A stretch of 58,787 bases of DNA from Rathayibacter rhapontici (GCF_001995175.1 NZ_MUKN01000021.1:1-58787), one strand, 5' to 3'; counted from the stretch's first letter, positions 41,999 to 50,968 are shown. Notes: generated by a model from the sequence alone, not told the origin. Numbers and translations: made by a program.

Positions 41999-42668
41999 CC
42001 AGCTCGCGCAGCCTCGCGAACGGGCCCCGCCACTCCGCCGTGTGCGACTCGCCCAGCGGGCGGACCCGGCTGAGCGCGACGACGAACGCCGCGATGCCCG
42101 AGATGAGCCCGAGCACGATCACGTCGTAGACGACGTACATCACCGGGCCGTCGACCTGATCGGGGTCGAGGAAGAAGTACGGGTACCAGCCGATGAGGGC
42201 GCCGCGGACCAGCGTGATGACGCCCCACACCACCGGGAAGCCGAGCACGGTGAGGGTCGAGCGCCACGGCACGGGACGCCGGCCGGGTCCGAGGATCCAG
42301 TCGAGCATCGCCAACGTCGGGATCACGAAGTGCAGCAGTGCGCTCGACCACGGCACGTCGACGCGGACGCCGCGGTTGCCGGCCTCCACGGCGATGAGGC
42401 CGAAGACGATGCCCGAGACCACCATGTAGGTCAGCACGAGGGCCCGCACGGTGCTGAGCCACCGGGGCTCGCGGACGCGGGCGAGGGCGACGAGCCCCGA
42501 GAGGCCCAGCAGGACGACTCCGGCCATGTTCGACTGCGTCGTGAAGTAGGCGAAGAAGTTGTCGATCTGGAACGCGCGGAAGCCGAGCGTGTAGAAGAAG
42601 TCGGCGACCAGGCCCACGGCGCCCAGACCCGCGAGCGCGAGCCGGAGGATCGCGAACGCCTTCCGCAC
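41949..42668 (-). CDS. Pr6Pr family membrane protein
   Basis: A 239-residue integral membrane protein with about six helices. FFAYFTTQSNMAGVVLLGLS and FVIPTLAMLDWILGPGRR are the conserved motifs of the Pr6Pr (FAR-17a/AIG1-like) group, with WYPYFFLDPDQVDGPVMYVV as the usual C-terminal motif. A basic C-terminal tail is cytoplasmic. Its end overlaps the oxidase gene by 50 bp in convergent orientation. Function unknown in bacteria; eukaryotic relatives hydrolyse fatty-acid esters of hydroxy fatty acids, but I would not transfer that. Confidence 0.88.
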   Translation of the reverse strand: MRKAFAILRLALAGLGAVGLVADFFYTLGFRAFQIDNFFAYFTTQSNMAGVVLLGLSGLVALARVREPRWLSTVRALVLTYMVVSGIVFGLIAVEAGNRGVRVDVPWSSALLHFVIPTLAMLDWILGPGRRPVPWRSTLTVLGFPVVWGVITLVRGALIGWYPYFFLDPDQVDGPVMYVVYDVIVLGLISGIAAFVVALSRVRPLGESHTAEWRGPFARLRELVSRGRRRTAPAPSPRP

Positions 42669-42823
42669 ACCCGCTCCGATCCGTCGTCACCTGAGCCCGG
42701 CGGGCCGGACGTCCGTGCGATTCTACGGTCGTGCTCCTCCGAGCTCCCCCCGGGCGGGTGGGGAGGGGAGGGACCGGCTGTCGCTTCCCGACGCCCGCCT
42801 GCGCCGCCGGGATACCGTGGAGC

Positions 42824-43612
42824 ATGCCGTTCACTCCGAGCCACGCCGTCGTCGCTCTGGCCTTCAGGAACGGCCGCATCCCCGCGAGCGCCGTGGCCTC
42901 CGGCGCGGTCATGCCCGACATCGGGATGTACCTGCCGTGGGAGGGTGCGCGCACCGCGACCCACTCGCTCCTGGGCGTCGTCACGGTCGACCTGGCGCTC
43001 GGCGCCGTCGGGCTCGCCCTCTGGATCGTGCTCCTCGAGCCCGCCTGGCGCGACCTCGCGCCGCGGGTCGTCCGCATGCGCTTCCGCCCCCGCCGACCGG
43101 CTCCGCGGGGCGCGCGCGCGTGGGTCGCGGCGCTGCTCCTCACGGCGGCGGGCATCGTGATCGGAGCCGCCACGCACGTGCTCTGGGACGCGTTCACCCA
43201 CCTGTCCGGCGCGGGCGTCGTGGCGATCCCAGCGCTCGAGCGGGAACTCGGGCCGTTCCCGGTCTACAAGTGGCTGCAGTACGCCAGCGGGGTGCTGGGG
43301 CTCGTGGGCCTCGGCATCGGAGCGCTGGTCTGGTACGTCTCGCGCAGGCCCCGCTCGATGGCCCCCGACGGGCGCACCTCCGTCCGCCTCGCGGCCTGGT
43401 CCGTGGTGCTCGCCGCGGCCGTCGTGCCCATCGGGGTCGTCCTGGCGGTCGCCGGCTTCGATCCGCTGGCCCCCGAGTACCGCTCGGAGGTCGTCGACGC
43501 CGCGGTCCTCACCGTGATCTGCACGGCGTGCGCGGCCCTCGCCATCGCCGTCCTGCACCGGCTCGTCGTGTCCCCCGCACCCCTTCCCGCGGCGGGTGCG
43601 GATCCGTCGTGA
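42824..43612 (+). CDS. DUF4184 family membrane protein
   Basis: A 262-residue membrane protein. The N-terminal MPFTPSHAVVALAFRNGRIP and SGAVMPDIGMYLPW are characteristic of DUF4184, as is the internal ATHVLWDAFTHLSG with conserved His and Asp. Three to five hydrophobic helices follow. These residues recall the YdjM/LrgB-like metal-dependent hydrolase membrane family, so a metal site is possible. ATG at 42824 has GTGGAG just upstream. The gene is divergent from the Pr6Pr gene. Confidence 0.88.
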   Translation: MPFTPSHAVVALAFRNGRIPASAVASGAVMPDIGMYLPWEGARTATHSLLGVVTVDLALGAVGLALWIVLLEPAWRDLAPRVVRMRFRPRRPAPRGARAWVAALLLTAAGIVIGAATHVLWDAFTHLSGAGVVAIPALERELGPFPVYKWLQYASGVLGLVGLGIGALVWYVSRRPRSMAPDGRTSVRLAAWSVVLAAAVVPIGVVLAVAGFDPLAPEYRSEVVDAAVLTVICTACAALAIAVLHRLVVSPAPLPAAGADPS

Positions 43613-43652
43613 GGAGGATGCGCAGGTCCATAGCCCGCCGATAACGTCGAGA

Positions 43653-43672
43653 ACGGCCCGTTGGGGCGGGCC
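43653..43672 (+). terminator. Small GC hairpin after DUF4184
   Basis: CGGCCCG and CGGGCCG enclose a short TTGGGG loop about 40 bp after the stop codon at 43612. It precedes a stronger hairpin and may be the first of two stops. Confidence 0.45.
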
Positions 43673-43701
43673 GCCTTCGGGGGAAGGCACAAGGGGAAAT
43701 C

Positions 43702-43732
43702 GAGGGCTCGCGGCCGATGGCCGCGGGCCCTC
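43702..43732. terminator. Bidirectional-type terminator hairpin
   Basis: GAGGGCTCGCGGCC (43702-43715) and GGCCGCGGGCCCTC (43719-43732) pair over 14 positions with one G-T, closing a GAT loop. It follows DUF4184 in the plus direction and could also stop minus transcripts from the transporter gene. Confidence 0.7.
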
Positions 43733-43749
43733 TATCCGTTCACGGGCTT

Positions 43750-43846
43750 CGTCGTGCTCGGAGGACCTCAGTGGCGTCGTGCTGGGAGGACCTCAGCGGC
43801 GTCGTGCCGCAGGACCTCAGCGGCGTCGTGCCGCAGAACCTCGGCC
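43750..43846. repeat. 24-nt tandem repeat, about 3.5 copies
   Basis: Units starting AGGACCTCAGCGGCGTCGTG then CCGC (43787-43810 and 43811-43834 identical). A 25-nt variant lies at 43762-43786, and partial units lie on both sides. Each unit can form a mini-hairpin GCGGC-GTCGT-GCCGC. The array lies between convergent genes. Confidence 0.85.
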
Positions 43847-43908
43847 GGGAGTGCCGCTCAGCCACGATCGTGAACGACGCCCCCTCTCGGCAGAGGTCCT
43901 GCGCCGGG

Positions 43909-46065
43909 TCAGCGGCGCTTGCCGCCCTTCTTGGTGCGAACCGAGGCCGCGGTGCGCGAGTTGCTGCGCGGAGCACCCTCGCCCGCGGCGCCCTTGGGCA
44001 GCACGGACGCCGGAGGGATCGGGCGGCGGGTCACCGGGCGCACCGGCTCCCCGCGGCGGGCCTGGCCCGGGATCGGCCGCGAGCGGCGGCCGTAGATCAG
44101 CTCGGAGGAGTCGAGCAGCCACGGCACCAGCGCCACGGTCACCCCGTGCACGAGCAAGAGCTTCTGGCGGATCCGGCGCGACTTGTGGTTGTGGAGGAAC
44201 GACTCCCACCAGTGGCCGACGATGTACTGCGGCATGTAGACGGTGGTGATCTCGGAGCCGTGCTCAAGGCGGTGCGCCTTGATGTACTTGATCAGCGGGT
44301 ACGAGATGTCGCGGTAGGGCGAGGCCACGCAGCGCAGCGGCACCTGGATGTCCATCCGCTCCCAGTCGGCCTTCAACTGGGCCGTCTGGGCGTCATCGAT
44401 GGAGGAGTGGACGGCCTCGAGCGTCTCGTGCCGAGCCGCAATGGCGTAATCGAGCGCCTTCAGCGTGGGCTTGTTCATGCGGCCCACGAGCACGATCGCG
44501 TGGTCGCCGTTCGCTCCGAAGGTCGTGGTCGGGTCGACCTCGATCTCCTTCTCGACGTCGCGGTAGTAGCGGTAGACGCCGGCCATCAGGACGCCCAGGA
44601 TCGGCATCACCAGGTAGACCAGCCAGGCGCCGTGCGTGAACTTCGTGATCGTGACGATCACGAGGACGACGAACGTCAGGGCCGCTCCGAAGAGGTTGAT
44701 GCCCAGGCTCGTGTAGACGGTGCGGGAGCCCTCGCCCTGCTTGATGAGCCGGATCCAGTGCTTCACCATGCCGGTCTGCCCGAGGGTGAACGAGACGAAG
44801 ACGCCGATGATGTACAGCTGCACCAGGCTCGTCAGCGAGGCCTGGTAGACGAGCAGGATGATCGCGGCGACGAGCGCGAGGATGATCACTCCGTTGGAGT
44901 AGATCAGGCGGTCGCCGCGGGTGTTCAGCGACTTCGGGGCGAAGCCGTCGCGGGCGAGCACGGAGCCCAGCAGCGGGAAGCCGTTGAAGGCGGTGTTCGC
45001 CGCGAGCAGCAGGACCGCCGCGGTCGCCGCCTGGATCACGAAGAAGAGGATCGAGCCGTTGCCGAAGGTCGCGGCCGCGACCTGCGCGATCACGGAGCGC
45101 TGCGGAGTGTCCTCGCAGCCCGCGAAGCCGACGAGGTGGCAGGCGTCCTCGGCGTAGTGCACGTCCGAGACGAGGGCGAGCGCGGTGAGTCCCACGAAGA
45201 GCACGATGGCGATGGAGCCCATCGCCACGAGGGTGCGCTGCGCGTTCTTCACCTTCGGGGCGCGGAATGCGGGCACGCCGTTCGAGATGGCCTCGACGCC
45301 CGTGAGGGCCGCGCATCCGCTGGCGAACGAGCGCAGCAGCAGGAGCACGACCGCGGCCTGGGTGAGCTCCTCGGCGCGGACGGTGTAGCCGGCCGACTCG
45401 GCCACCGGGGCGTCGCCCAGCAGGGTGCGGACGAGGCCGACGACGACCATGACGAAGACGCTGACGACGAAGAGGTAGGTCGGGATCGCGAACGCCCTGC
45501 TCGACTCCGAGACGCCGCGGAGGTTCACCGCGGCCAGCAGCACTACGAAGAGGATCGCGAGCTCGACCCGCAGCGGCGCGAGCTCGGGGACCGCGGAGAT
45601 GATGTTGTCGACTCCCGAGGCGACCGAGACCGCCACGGTGAGCACGTAGTCGACCAGCAGCGCGGAGGCGACCGTGAGGCCGGCGGTCTCGCCGAGGTTC
45701 GTGCGGGCCACCTCGTAGTCGCCGCCGCCCGAGGGGTAGGCGCGGATCAGCTGGCGGTAGCTCAGGACCACGACGAGCAGCAGGACGACCACGCAGGCCG
45801 CGACCCACGGCGCGAAGGTGAGGAAGGAGAGCCCGCCGAGCAGCAGGATCATCAGCAGCTCCTGCGGCGCGTAGGCCACGGAGGAGAGCGGGTCGCTGGC
45901 GAAGATCGGGAGCGCGAGCCGCTTCTTGAGCAGCTGGCCCTCGAGCTTGTCGCTCGAGAGGGGCTCCCCGATGAAGAAGTGCTTCGCCGTCCGCAGTTCG
46001 CCGGCGTCGGAGGCGGAGGCCAGCGCGTCGGACCCGGGGCCCTCTTTTGTCACGAGCGACGACAT
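43909..46065 (-). CDS. APC-superfamily transporter, KimA-like potassium/proton symporter
   Basis: A 718-residue permease with about twelve helices. FFIGEPLSS, FASDPLSSVAYAPQELLMIL, YRQLIRAYPSGGGDYEVART and NLGETAGLTVASALLVDYVL closely follow the KimA (YdaO) potassium transporter of Bacillus. A cytoplasmic USP-like domain (about 510-620; DHAIVLVGRMNKPTLKALDY) is present as in KimA. A further basic, Pro-rich tail of about 70 residues ends TKKGGKRR. The ATG at 46065 was preferred over TTG 46089. K+ uptake is inferred from homology; a general amino-acid permease cannot be excluded. No c-di-AMP riboswitch was recognised upstream. Confidence 0.85.
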   Translation of the reverse strand: MSSLVTKEGPGSDALASASDAGELRTAKHFFIGEPLSSDKLEGQLLKKRLALPIFASDPLSSVAYAPQELLMILLLGGLSFLTFAPWVAACVVVLLLVVVLSYRQLIRAYPSGGGDYEVARTNLGETAGLTVASALLVDYVLTVAVSVASGVDNIISAVPELAPLRVELAILFVVLLAAVNLRGVSESSRAFAIPTYLFVVSVFVMVVVGLVRTLLGDAPVAESAGYTVRAEELTQAAVVLLLLRSFASGCAALTGVEAISNGVPAFRAPKVKNAQRTLVAMGSIAIVLFVGLTALALVSDVHYAEDACHLVGFAGCEDTPQRSVIAQVAAATFGNGSILFFVIQAATAAVLLLAANTAFNGFPLLGSVLARDGFAPKSLNTRGDRLIYSNGVIILALVAAIILLVYQASLTSLVQLYIIGVFVSFTLGQTGMVKHWIRLIKQGEGSRTVYTSLGINLFGAALTFVVLVIVTITKFTHGAWLVYLVMPILGVLMAGVYRYYRDVEKEIEVDPTTTFGANGDHAIVLVGRMNKPTLKALDYAIAARHETLEAVHSSIDDAQTAQLKADWERMDIQVPLRCVASPYRDISYPLIKYIKAHRLEHGSEITTVYMPQYIVGHWWESFLHNHKSRRIRQKLLLVHGVTVALVPWLLDSSELIYGRRSRPIPGQARRGEPVRPVTRRPIPPASVLPKGAAGEGAPRSNSRTAASVRTKKGGKRR

Positions 46066-46188
46066 TACTCCGTGCGCAAGGCGAGTCAAGCCGTCGGGAG
46101 CGCAGCCGTGAGCGGGCTGATCCGTCGCTGTGACCGGGGCTTTTCCGACAGTCGTCGGGCAGAGGTCGGGGCGGGCGTCGGGCAGACC

Positions 46189-46623
46189 TCAGGGGCGGGA
46201 CGCCGCTCCGATGAGACGGGTGAGGGAGTCGCGGATCGCGACGAGGTCGTCGAGGGGCAGGTCGAGGCGCTCGACGATCTGCGGAGGCACGAGCAGGGCC
46301 TCCTCGCGCAGGGCCGCCCCGGACGGGGTGAGGGCGACGTCGAGGCGCCGCTCGTCCTCGGTGCTGCGGGTCCGGGTCACGTGCCCGTTCGCCTCCAGCC
46401 GCTTCACCAGGGGGCTCAGGGTGGCGGGCTCGAGGTGCAGCGCCTCGCCGAGGTCGCCGAGCGAGCGGGGACTGCGCTCCCAGAGGGCGAGCAGGACGAG
46501 GTACTGCGGGTGCGTGAGGCCCATCGGCTCCAGGACGGGCCGGTAGAGCCCGATGACGGTGCGCGCGGCGACGGCGAGCGAGAAGCACACCTGGTTCTGC
46601 AGGGCGAGCGGGTCCGGTTCCAC
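46189..46623 (-). CDS. MarR family redox-sensing regulator, OhrR-like
   Basis: A 144-residue winged-helix repressor. The N-terminus NQVCFSLAVAARTV has a Cys (C13) at the position of the peroxide-sensing Cys15 of OhrR. LTHPQYLVLLALWE follows, with the first partner Tyr conserved (Y27) and the second (Tyr40 of OhrR) replaced by His38. The DNA-binding helices are SLGDLGEALHLEPATLSPLV and the wing is TRTRSTEDERRLDV. The divergent quinone oxidoreductase gene and the palindrome at 46647 between them suggest it represses both genes. It probably senses organic hydroperoxide or quinones. Confidence 0.92.
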   Translation of the reverse strand: MEPDPLALQNQVCFSLAVAARTVIGLYRPVLEPMGLTHPQYLVLLALWERSPRSLGDLGEALHLEPATLSPLVKRLEANGHVTRTRSTEDERRLDVALTPSGAALREEALLVPPQIVERLDLPLDDLVAIRDSLTRLIGAASRP

Positions 46624-46646
46624 GCGCTCATCCTGCCACTCGTCGC

Positions 46647-46665
46647 GGCACGAATGATTCGTGCC
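46647..46665. promoter_or_regulatory. MarR operator
   Basis: GGCACGAATGATTCGTGCC is a 19-bp palindrome (8-bp perfect arms, TGA centre). It sits 24 bp upstream of the regulator start and 96 bp upstream of the divergent oxidoreductase start, the expected place for joint repression. Confidence 0.78.
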
Positions 46666-46760
46666 CTCACGGATTCGCGCGGCCGATCCAGGTGGCCGCG
46701 AGACGCACGTCCCCGTTCGGGGGTCACCGGTTCCGCCCCGGAGAGGAACAGGATGAGCCC

Positions 46761-47753
46761 ATGAACCGTCTCCGCTCCGACTCCGCCCGTGTGGTCCAGT
46801 ACTCCCGCTTCGGCGGGGTCGACGTGCTCGAGGTCGCGGAGGTCGAGAGGCCGGTGCCCGGCCGGGGCGAGGTGCTCGTCGAGGTGCTCGCCGCGGGCGT
46901 GAACCACATGGAGGCGTTCATCCGCGAGGGCCGCTTCGACTCCGACCACTCCGCCGTCTTCCCCATGCGCCAGGGCACCGACCTCGCCGGCGTCGTCGTG
47001 GGCCTGGGCGAGGGGGTCACCGACCTCAAGCTCAAGAGCGACGTCGTCGGCCACGCGCTCGTGGGCTCGCACGCCACCCACGTGGTCGTGCCGCGCGAGA
47101 ACCTCGTGCCCAAGCCCGCCTCGGTCAGCTGGGAGGTCGGCGGCGCGCTGTTCCTCGCCGGCGTGACCGCGTGGCGTGCGCTCGAGGCGGTGCACGTCGC
47201 CGCGGGCGACACCGTGGTCGTCTCGGCCGCGGCGGGCGGGGTCGGCAGTCTCGAGATCCAGCTCGCGAAGCTGCGCGGGGCGACGGTCATCGGCACCTGC
47301 GGCGAGCGCAACTTCGACTACCTCCGCCAGATCGGAGTGAAGCCGATCGTCTACGGCGACGGCATCGCCGAGCGCATCCGCGAGGCCGCTCCGGGAGGCG
47401 TCACGGCGTTCCTGGACAACTTCGGCGGCAACGACGAGCTCGCCGCGTCGCTGGGCATCGAGGGCAGCCGGTACCACTCGAGCGACGACCGCAAGGAGAT
47501 CGAGCTCCGCGCCGTCTGGCCCGACGCCGAGACGGCGGCGCAGGACACCGAGATCCTCGGCGAGCTGGTCGGCCTCGTCGCCGCGCAGAAGCTGCGGGTG
47601 CTCGTCTCGGGCTTCTACCCCTACGGCTTCGTGCAGGACGCGTTCGACGACCTCGAGAAGCGGCACTCGCGCGGCAAGATCGTGCTCGGCATGAACCCGG
47701 TCGACTCGGCGCGGGTGATGAAGGCGCGCGACGTGCACGACGCGCGCCGCTGA
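46761..47753 (+). CDS. Zinc-independent MDR-type quinone/alcohol oxidoreductase
   Basis: A 330-residue medium-chain reductase. The N-terminal GroES-like part has YSRFGGVDVLEVAEVERPVP, and the NADPH fold is marked by VVVSAAAGGVGSLEIQLAKL (about 150). VEVLAAGVNHMEAFIREG lacks the Cys that binds catalytic zinc in alcohol dehydrogenases, pointing to a quinone/enone reductase. The ATG at 46761 has GGAACAGGATGAGCCC before it, a weak ribosome binding site. Divergent from the MarR gene and probably induced by electrophiles or quinones. Confidence 0.92.
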   Translation: MNRLRSDSARVVQYSRFGGVDVLEVAEVERPVPGRGEVLVEVLAAGVNHMEAFIREGRFDSDHSAVFPMRQGTDLAGVVVGLGEGVTDLKLKSDVVGHALVGSHATHVVVPRENLVPKPASVSWEVGGALFLAGVTAWRALEAVHVAAGDTVVVSAAAGGVGSLEIQLAKLRGATVIGTCGERNFDYLRQIGVKPIVYGDGIAERIREAAPGGVTAFLDNFGGNDELAASLGIEGSRYHSSDDRKEIELRAVWPDAETAAQDTEILGELVGLVAAQKLRVLVSGFYPYGFVQDAFDDLEKRHSRGKIVLGMNPVDSARVMKARDVHDARR

Positions 47754-47850
47754 CGCGGCTCGGCTGATCCGGGAGGCTCCTCCGCGGCCCGTTCCCGCGC
47801 GCCATGATGGTGCGCGGAGGCGCGCCGCCCGCGCCCCGGGGAGGGGCCCT

Positions 47851-49422
47851 GTGGAGGAGCCGGTCGTCGCGATCGTCTGGATCGTCTCGTTCGTCGTCGT
47901 CACCGTCCTGGTGACCGGGCTCTCGGGCCGGGTGAACTGGTCGGCTCCCGTCGCCCTCGTGGCGGTGGGCGCCCTGGCCTCGTTCGTGCCCGGGATCCCC
48001 GAGGTCGTGGTCGAGCCCGACGTGGTGCTGTTCGGGATCCTTCCGCCGCTGCTCTACGCGGCGGCGCTCCGTACCTCCGTGCTCGACGTCCGGGCGCGCG
48101 GCGACAGCATCCTGCTGCTCTCGGTCGGCCTGGTCGTGTTCACGGTGCTCGTGGTGGGCGCGGTGGCCTGGGCGGTGGTGCCCGCGATCTCGATCGCGGC
48201 GGCCCTTGCGTTCGGGGCGATCGTCGCTCCGACCGACGCGGTGGCGGTCACCGCGATCGCCGGACGGCTCCGCCTGCCGCGCCGCATGCTCACGGTGCTC
48301 GAGGGCGAGAGCCTGCTCAACGACGCGACCGCGCTCGTCGCGCTGAACGCGTCGATCCTCGCCCTCGCCAGCACCGTCACTCCGGGCGGGGTCGCCCTCG
48401 ACTTCGTGCTCGCCGTGGTCGTCGGCGGAGGCGTGGGCATCGTCGTCGCCGTGGTGCTGGGGGCCGTGCGCAAGCAGGTGCAGTCCTCGGTGCTCGACAC
48501 CAGCCTGTCGCTCGTGACCCCCTACCTCGCCTTCATCCCGGCGCAGCTGCTGCACGGCTCGGGAGTGCTCGCGGTCGTGGTCGCCGGGCTCTACCTGGGC
48601 TTCCGGGCGCCGGTGATCCAGTCGGCGCAGGCGCGCATCGCGGAGTCGCTGAACTGGCGCACGATCCAGTTCCTGCTCGAGAACGCGGTGTTCCTCTTCA
48701 TCGGGCTGAGTCTCGCGTCGGTCGTCGAGGCGACCGCCGACTCCGGGATCGGGCTCTGGCAGACCGTGGGCATCAGCGCGGCCCTGCTCGCGACGCTGAT
48801 CGGCAGCCGCGTGCTGTGGATGATCATGACGACCGTGCTCTACCGGCACGGTCCCCGGCGGCTGCAGCAGCGCGGCTGGACCTGGCCGACGGCGATCGGC
48901 GTCTCGTTCGCGGGGATCCGCGGCGTCGTCACGCTGGCCGCCGCGTTCCTCCTGCCCGAGGAGACGCCGCAGCGGGAGTTCCTGCAGTTCCTCGCCTTCG
49001 TGGTGGTGGCGGGCACGCTCGTCGAGGGGCTCGCGCTGCCGAGCCTCATCCGCGTGCTGAAGCTGCCGCCGCCCAACGACATGCAGGAGCACGTCGAGAA
49101 GCAGATGCTGCTCGCCGAGGCGCAGACGGCCGGGCTGGCTCGGCTCGACGAGGAGCCGCAGGACGGGGTGGAGGAGCGGGTGCTCGACCGGCTGCGGCGC
49201 AACGCCACCTTCCTCGCAGACGCGCTCGAGAACCCTCCCGCGGCCGAGGACTCGGAGCCGCTGACCCACTCGTACAACCGGCTCCGGCGCGTGATGATCG
49301 CGGCCGAGCGGGAGGCGGTGCTGCGGGCGCGCGCCGAGGGGCGCTACCAGGAGCCCGCCGTCGTGAGCGCGCTCGCGTTCCTCGACGTCGAGGAGGAGGC
49401 GCTGGCGGTGGGGCGGGAGTAG
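47851..49422 (+). CDS. CPA1-type sodium/proton antiporter
   Basis: A 523-residue cation antiporter with about 12 helices. AALAFGAIVAPTDAVAVTAI holds the ion-binding TD of the CPA1 signature, and VLEGESLLNDATALVALNAS is the second diagnostic motif. After helix 12 a soluble helical tail of about 110 residues (from MQEHVEKQML) follows, rich in Glu/Arg, which probably regulates activity. GTG start at 47851 with GGGGAGG upstream. It is followed by a small-helix membrane protein gene in the same direction. The cation, Na+ or K+, is not distinguishable from sequence. Confidence 0.94.
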   Translation: MEEPVVAIVWIVSFVVVTVLVTGLSGRVNWSAPVALVAVGALASFVPGIPEVVVEPDVVLFGILPPLLYAAALRTSVLDVRARGDSILLLSVGLVVFTVLVVGAVAWAVVPAISIAAALAFGAIVAPTDAVAVTAIAGRLRLPRRMLTVLEGESLLNDATALVALNASILALASTVTPGGVALDFVLAVVVGGGVGIVVAVVLGAVRKQVQSSVLDTSLSLVTPYLAFIPAQLLHGSGVLAVVVAGLYLGFRAPVIQSAQARIAESLNWRTIQFLLENAVFLFIGLSLASVVEATADSGIGLWQTVGISAALLATLIGSRVLWMIMTTVLYRHGPRRLQQRGWTWPTAIGVSFAGIRGVVTLAAAFLLPEETPQREFLQFLAFVVVAGTLVEGLALPSLIRVLKLPPPNDMQEHVEKQMLLAEAQTAGLARLDEEPQDGVEERVLDRLRRNATFLADALENPPAAEDSEPLTHSYNRLRRVMIAAEREAVLRARAEGRYQEPAVVSALAFLDVEEEALAVGRE

Positions 49423-49490
49423 GCGCGCCGGCTGGCGCGTTCGAGGGCGGAGAATGGGGTGTCCTGCGCGTGCGGACGCGGAGGAGGAGC

Positions 49491-50219
49491 ATGACGGGCC
49501 CGGAGGCACTACCCGAGACGACCGCGGTCGTCGCGGCGGCTCCCGCCGACCGCCTGCGCGCGACGGTCGCCGACACCTACGAGCGCGGCGTCCTGCTCAT
49601 CGGACTCGGCGTGCCGATCAGCGTGCTGGTGGTCCTGGGCAAGATCGCCCTGACCGTCGCCGCCCCGTCGCTGTTCCTCTTCGCGAACGTGCTCGTCACA
49701 GCCGCGGTCGCCGTCTCACGGGTGCTCGTCCTCCGGGCCCACCACTCCCGGCGCGGCGTGCGGGTCGACTTCGCCGTGCAGCGGCGCCTCTACCGGATCA
49801 TCGGGCGGATGATCGCGATCAGCGCGGTTCTCTACACGGCGGCCTCTGCGTGGGAGTTCGTCGACGACTCGCCCGAGGCGGCGTTCCCGCAGCCGATCGC
49901 GCTCGCCCTGGCGGTCATCGCGCTGACCGAGCTGACCTTCGCGATCGTGGGCACGATCACCGCCCGGCGCCAGCGGGCCCTGCTGCTCGAGGCCGCGCGG
50001 CTGGCGAACATCGCGGCGGCCCTGGTGCTGCTGGTGCTCGCGCAGACGGCGCTGCTGAGCCTGGTGCACGCGGAGTCGCAGGGGCGGATCGACGCGGTGA
50101 GCGGCATCGTGATGGGCTCGGCGGCCGCGCTGATCGGCATCGGGATGCTCGTGCGCTCGCGGATCCCGCGCGGACGCTTCTCTCCGGATCCGCTCGAACG
50201 GGCGCGACTCGACGACTGA
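49491..50219 (+). CDS. Multi-pass membrane protein of unknown function
   Basis: A 242-residue membrane protein with five to six hydrophobic segments (about 34-55, 62-82, 105-124, 136-157, 174-194 and 203-222), flanked by basic loops such as RAHHSRRGVRVDFAVQRR. The ATG at 49491 follows GGAGGAG. It lies 68 bp after the antiporter gene and probably shares its transcript, which ends at the hairpin 50226-50265. I do not recognise a family; a role linked to the antiporter is possible. Confidence 0.75.
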   Translation: MTGPEALPETTAVVAAAPADRLRATVADTYERGVLLIGLGVPISVLVVLGKIALTVAAPSLFLFANVLVTAAVAVSRVLVLRAHHSRRGVRVDFAVQRRLYRIIGRMIAISAVLYTAASAWEFVDDSPEAAFPQPIALALAVIALTELTFAIVGTITARRQRALLLEAARLANIAAALVLLVLAQTALLSLVHAESQGRIDAVSGIVMGSAAALIGIGMLVRSRIPRGRFSPDPLERARLDD

Positions 50220-50225
50220 GACGCG

Positions 50226-50265
50226 CTGAAGGGCGGGGATCCCTCACGGGTTCCCCGCCCTTCAG
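50226..50265. terminator. Bidirectional terminator
   Basis: CTGAAGGGCGGGGA (50226-50239) pairs perfectly with TCCCCGCCCTTCAG (50252-50265). It is between convergent genes ending at 50219 (plus) and 50291 (minus), so it serves both. Confidence 0.85.
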
Positions 50266-50290
50266 CGGTGTCCTGCGGGTCGCGCCGGGG

Positions 50291-50968
50291 TCAGCTCAGG
50301 GTCGAGCGGACGGAGGCGCGGGCCTGCTCGAGAGCGGACCGGAGGGCGTCGACGCTGGCCGGCGTGACGGAGCCCTGCGAGGCGGCGGTGCGGAGCTCGG
50401 CCCGCAGCTCCTCGCGGAACTCGGTGAGCAGCACCTCCGCGTCGCGCAGGGCGAGGCGGGAGGCGGTGCGCGCGTCGGTCGGCGCGGGGGTCGACTCCCG
50501 AGCGGGCTCGGCGGCGGGCTCGTCCTGAGTGCGCGGGGGCTGCTCGGCCGAGTGCTCGGGAGCGCGGTCGCCGCGATCCCCGCGGGCGTCGCGGGCCGCG
50601 CTGGCGAGATCGGCGCGGAGGCTCTTCATCGCCTCCGCGACGCCCAGGCGGACCTCGTCGGCGAGGCGGCGGACCGAATCCGTCAGCTCGTCCTCGATGT
50701 CGCCCAGATCGGTGGCGCGGTTCGCGAGCTCGGCGCGGCCCTCGTCGGTGATCGAGTAGACGGTCTTGCGGCCGTCGGCCTCCTTCGTGACGAGCCCCTC
50801 CTCCTCGAGCTTCGCGAGGCGCGGGTAGACCGTGCCGGCGCTCGGGGCGTAGGTGCCGCCGAAGCGGTCGCTGAGGGCCTGGATCAGCTCGTAGCCGTGC
50901 TTGGGCGCCTCGGCGAGGAGGCTGAGCAGGTAGAGGCGCAGGCGGCCGTGCGCGAAGACGGGGCTCAC
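50291..50968 (-). CDS. PadR family transcriptional regulator
   Basis: A 225-residue regulator. The PadR winged helix spans about 1-90: RLRLYLLSLLAEAPKHGYEL, DRFGGTYAPSAGTVYPRLAK, LEEEGLVTKEADGRKTVYSI. A charged helical, partly disordered C-terminus follows. The GTG start overlaps the TGA of the DUF4097 gene (GTGA), so the two are translationally coupled. Twin CGATATATCG palindromes lie upstream of the operon and are the probable autoregulatory sites. Effector unknown. Confidence 0.93.
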   Translation of the reverse strand: MSPVFAHGRLRLYLLSLLAEAPKHGYELIQALSDRFGGTYAPSAGTVYPRLAKLEEEGLVTKEADGRKTVYSITDEGRAELANRATDLGDIEDELTDSVRRLADEVRLGVAEAMKSLRADLASAARDARGDRGDRAPEHSAEQPPRTQDEPAAEPARESTPAPTDARTASRLALRDAEVLLTEFREELRAELRTAASQGSVTPASVDALRSALEQARASVRSTLS

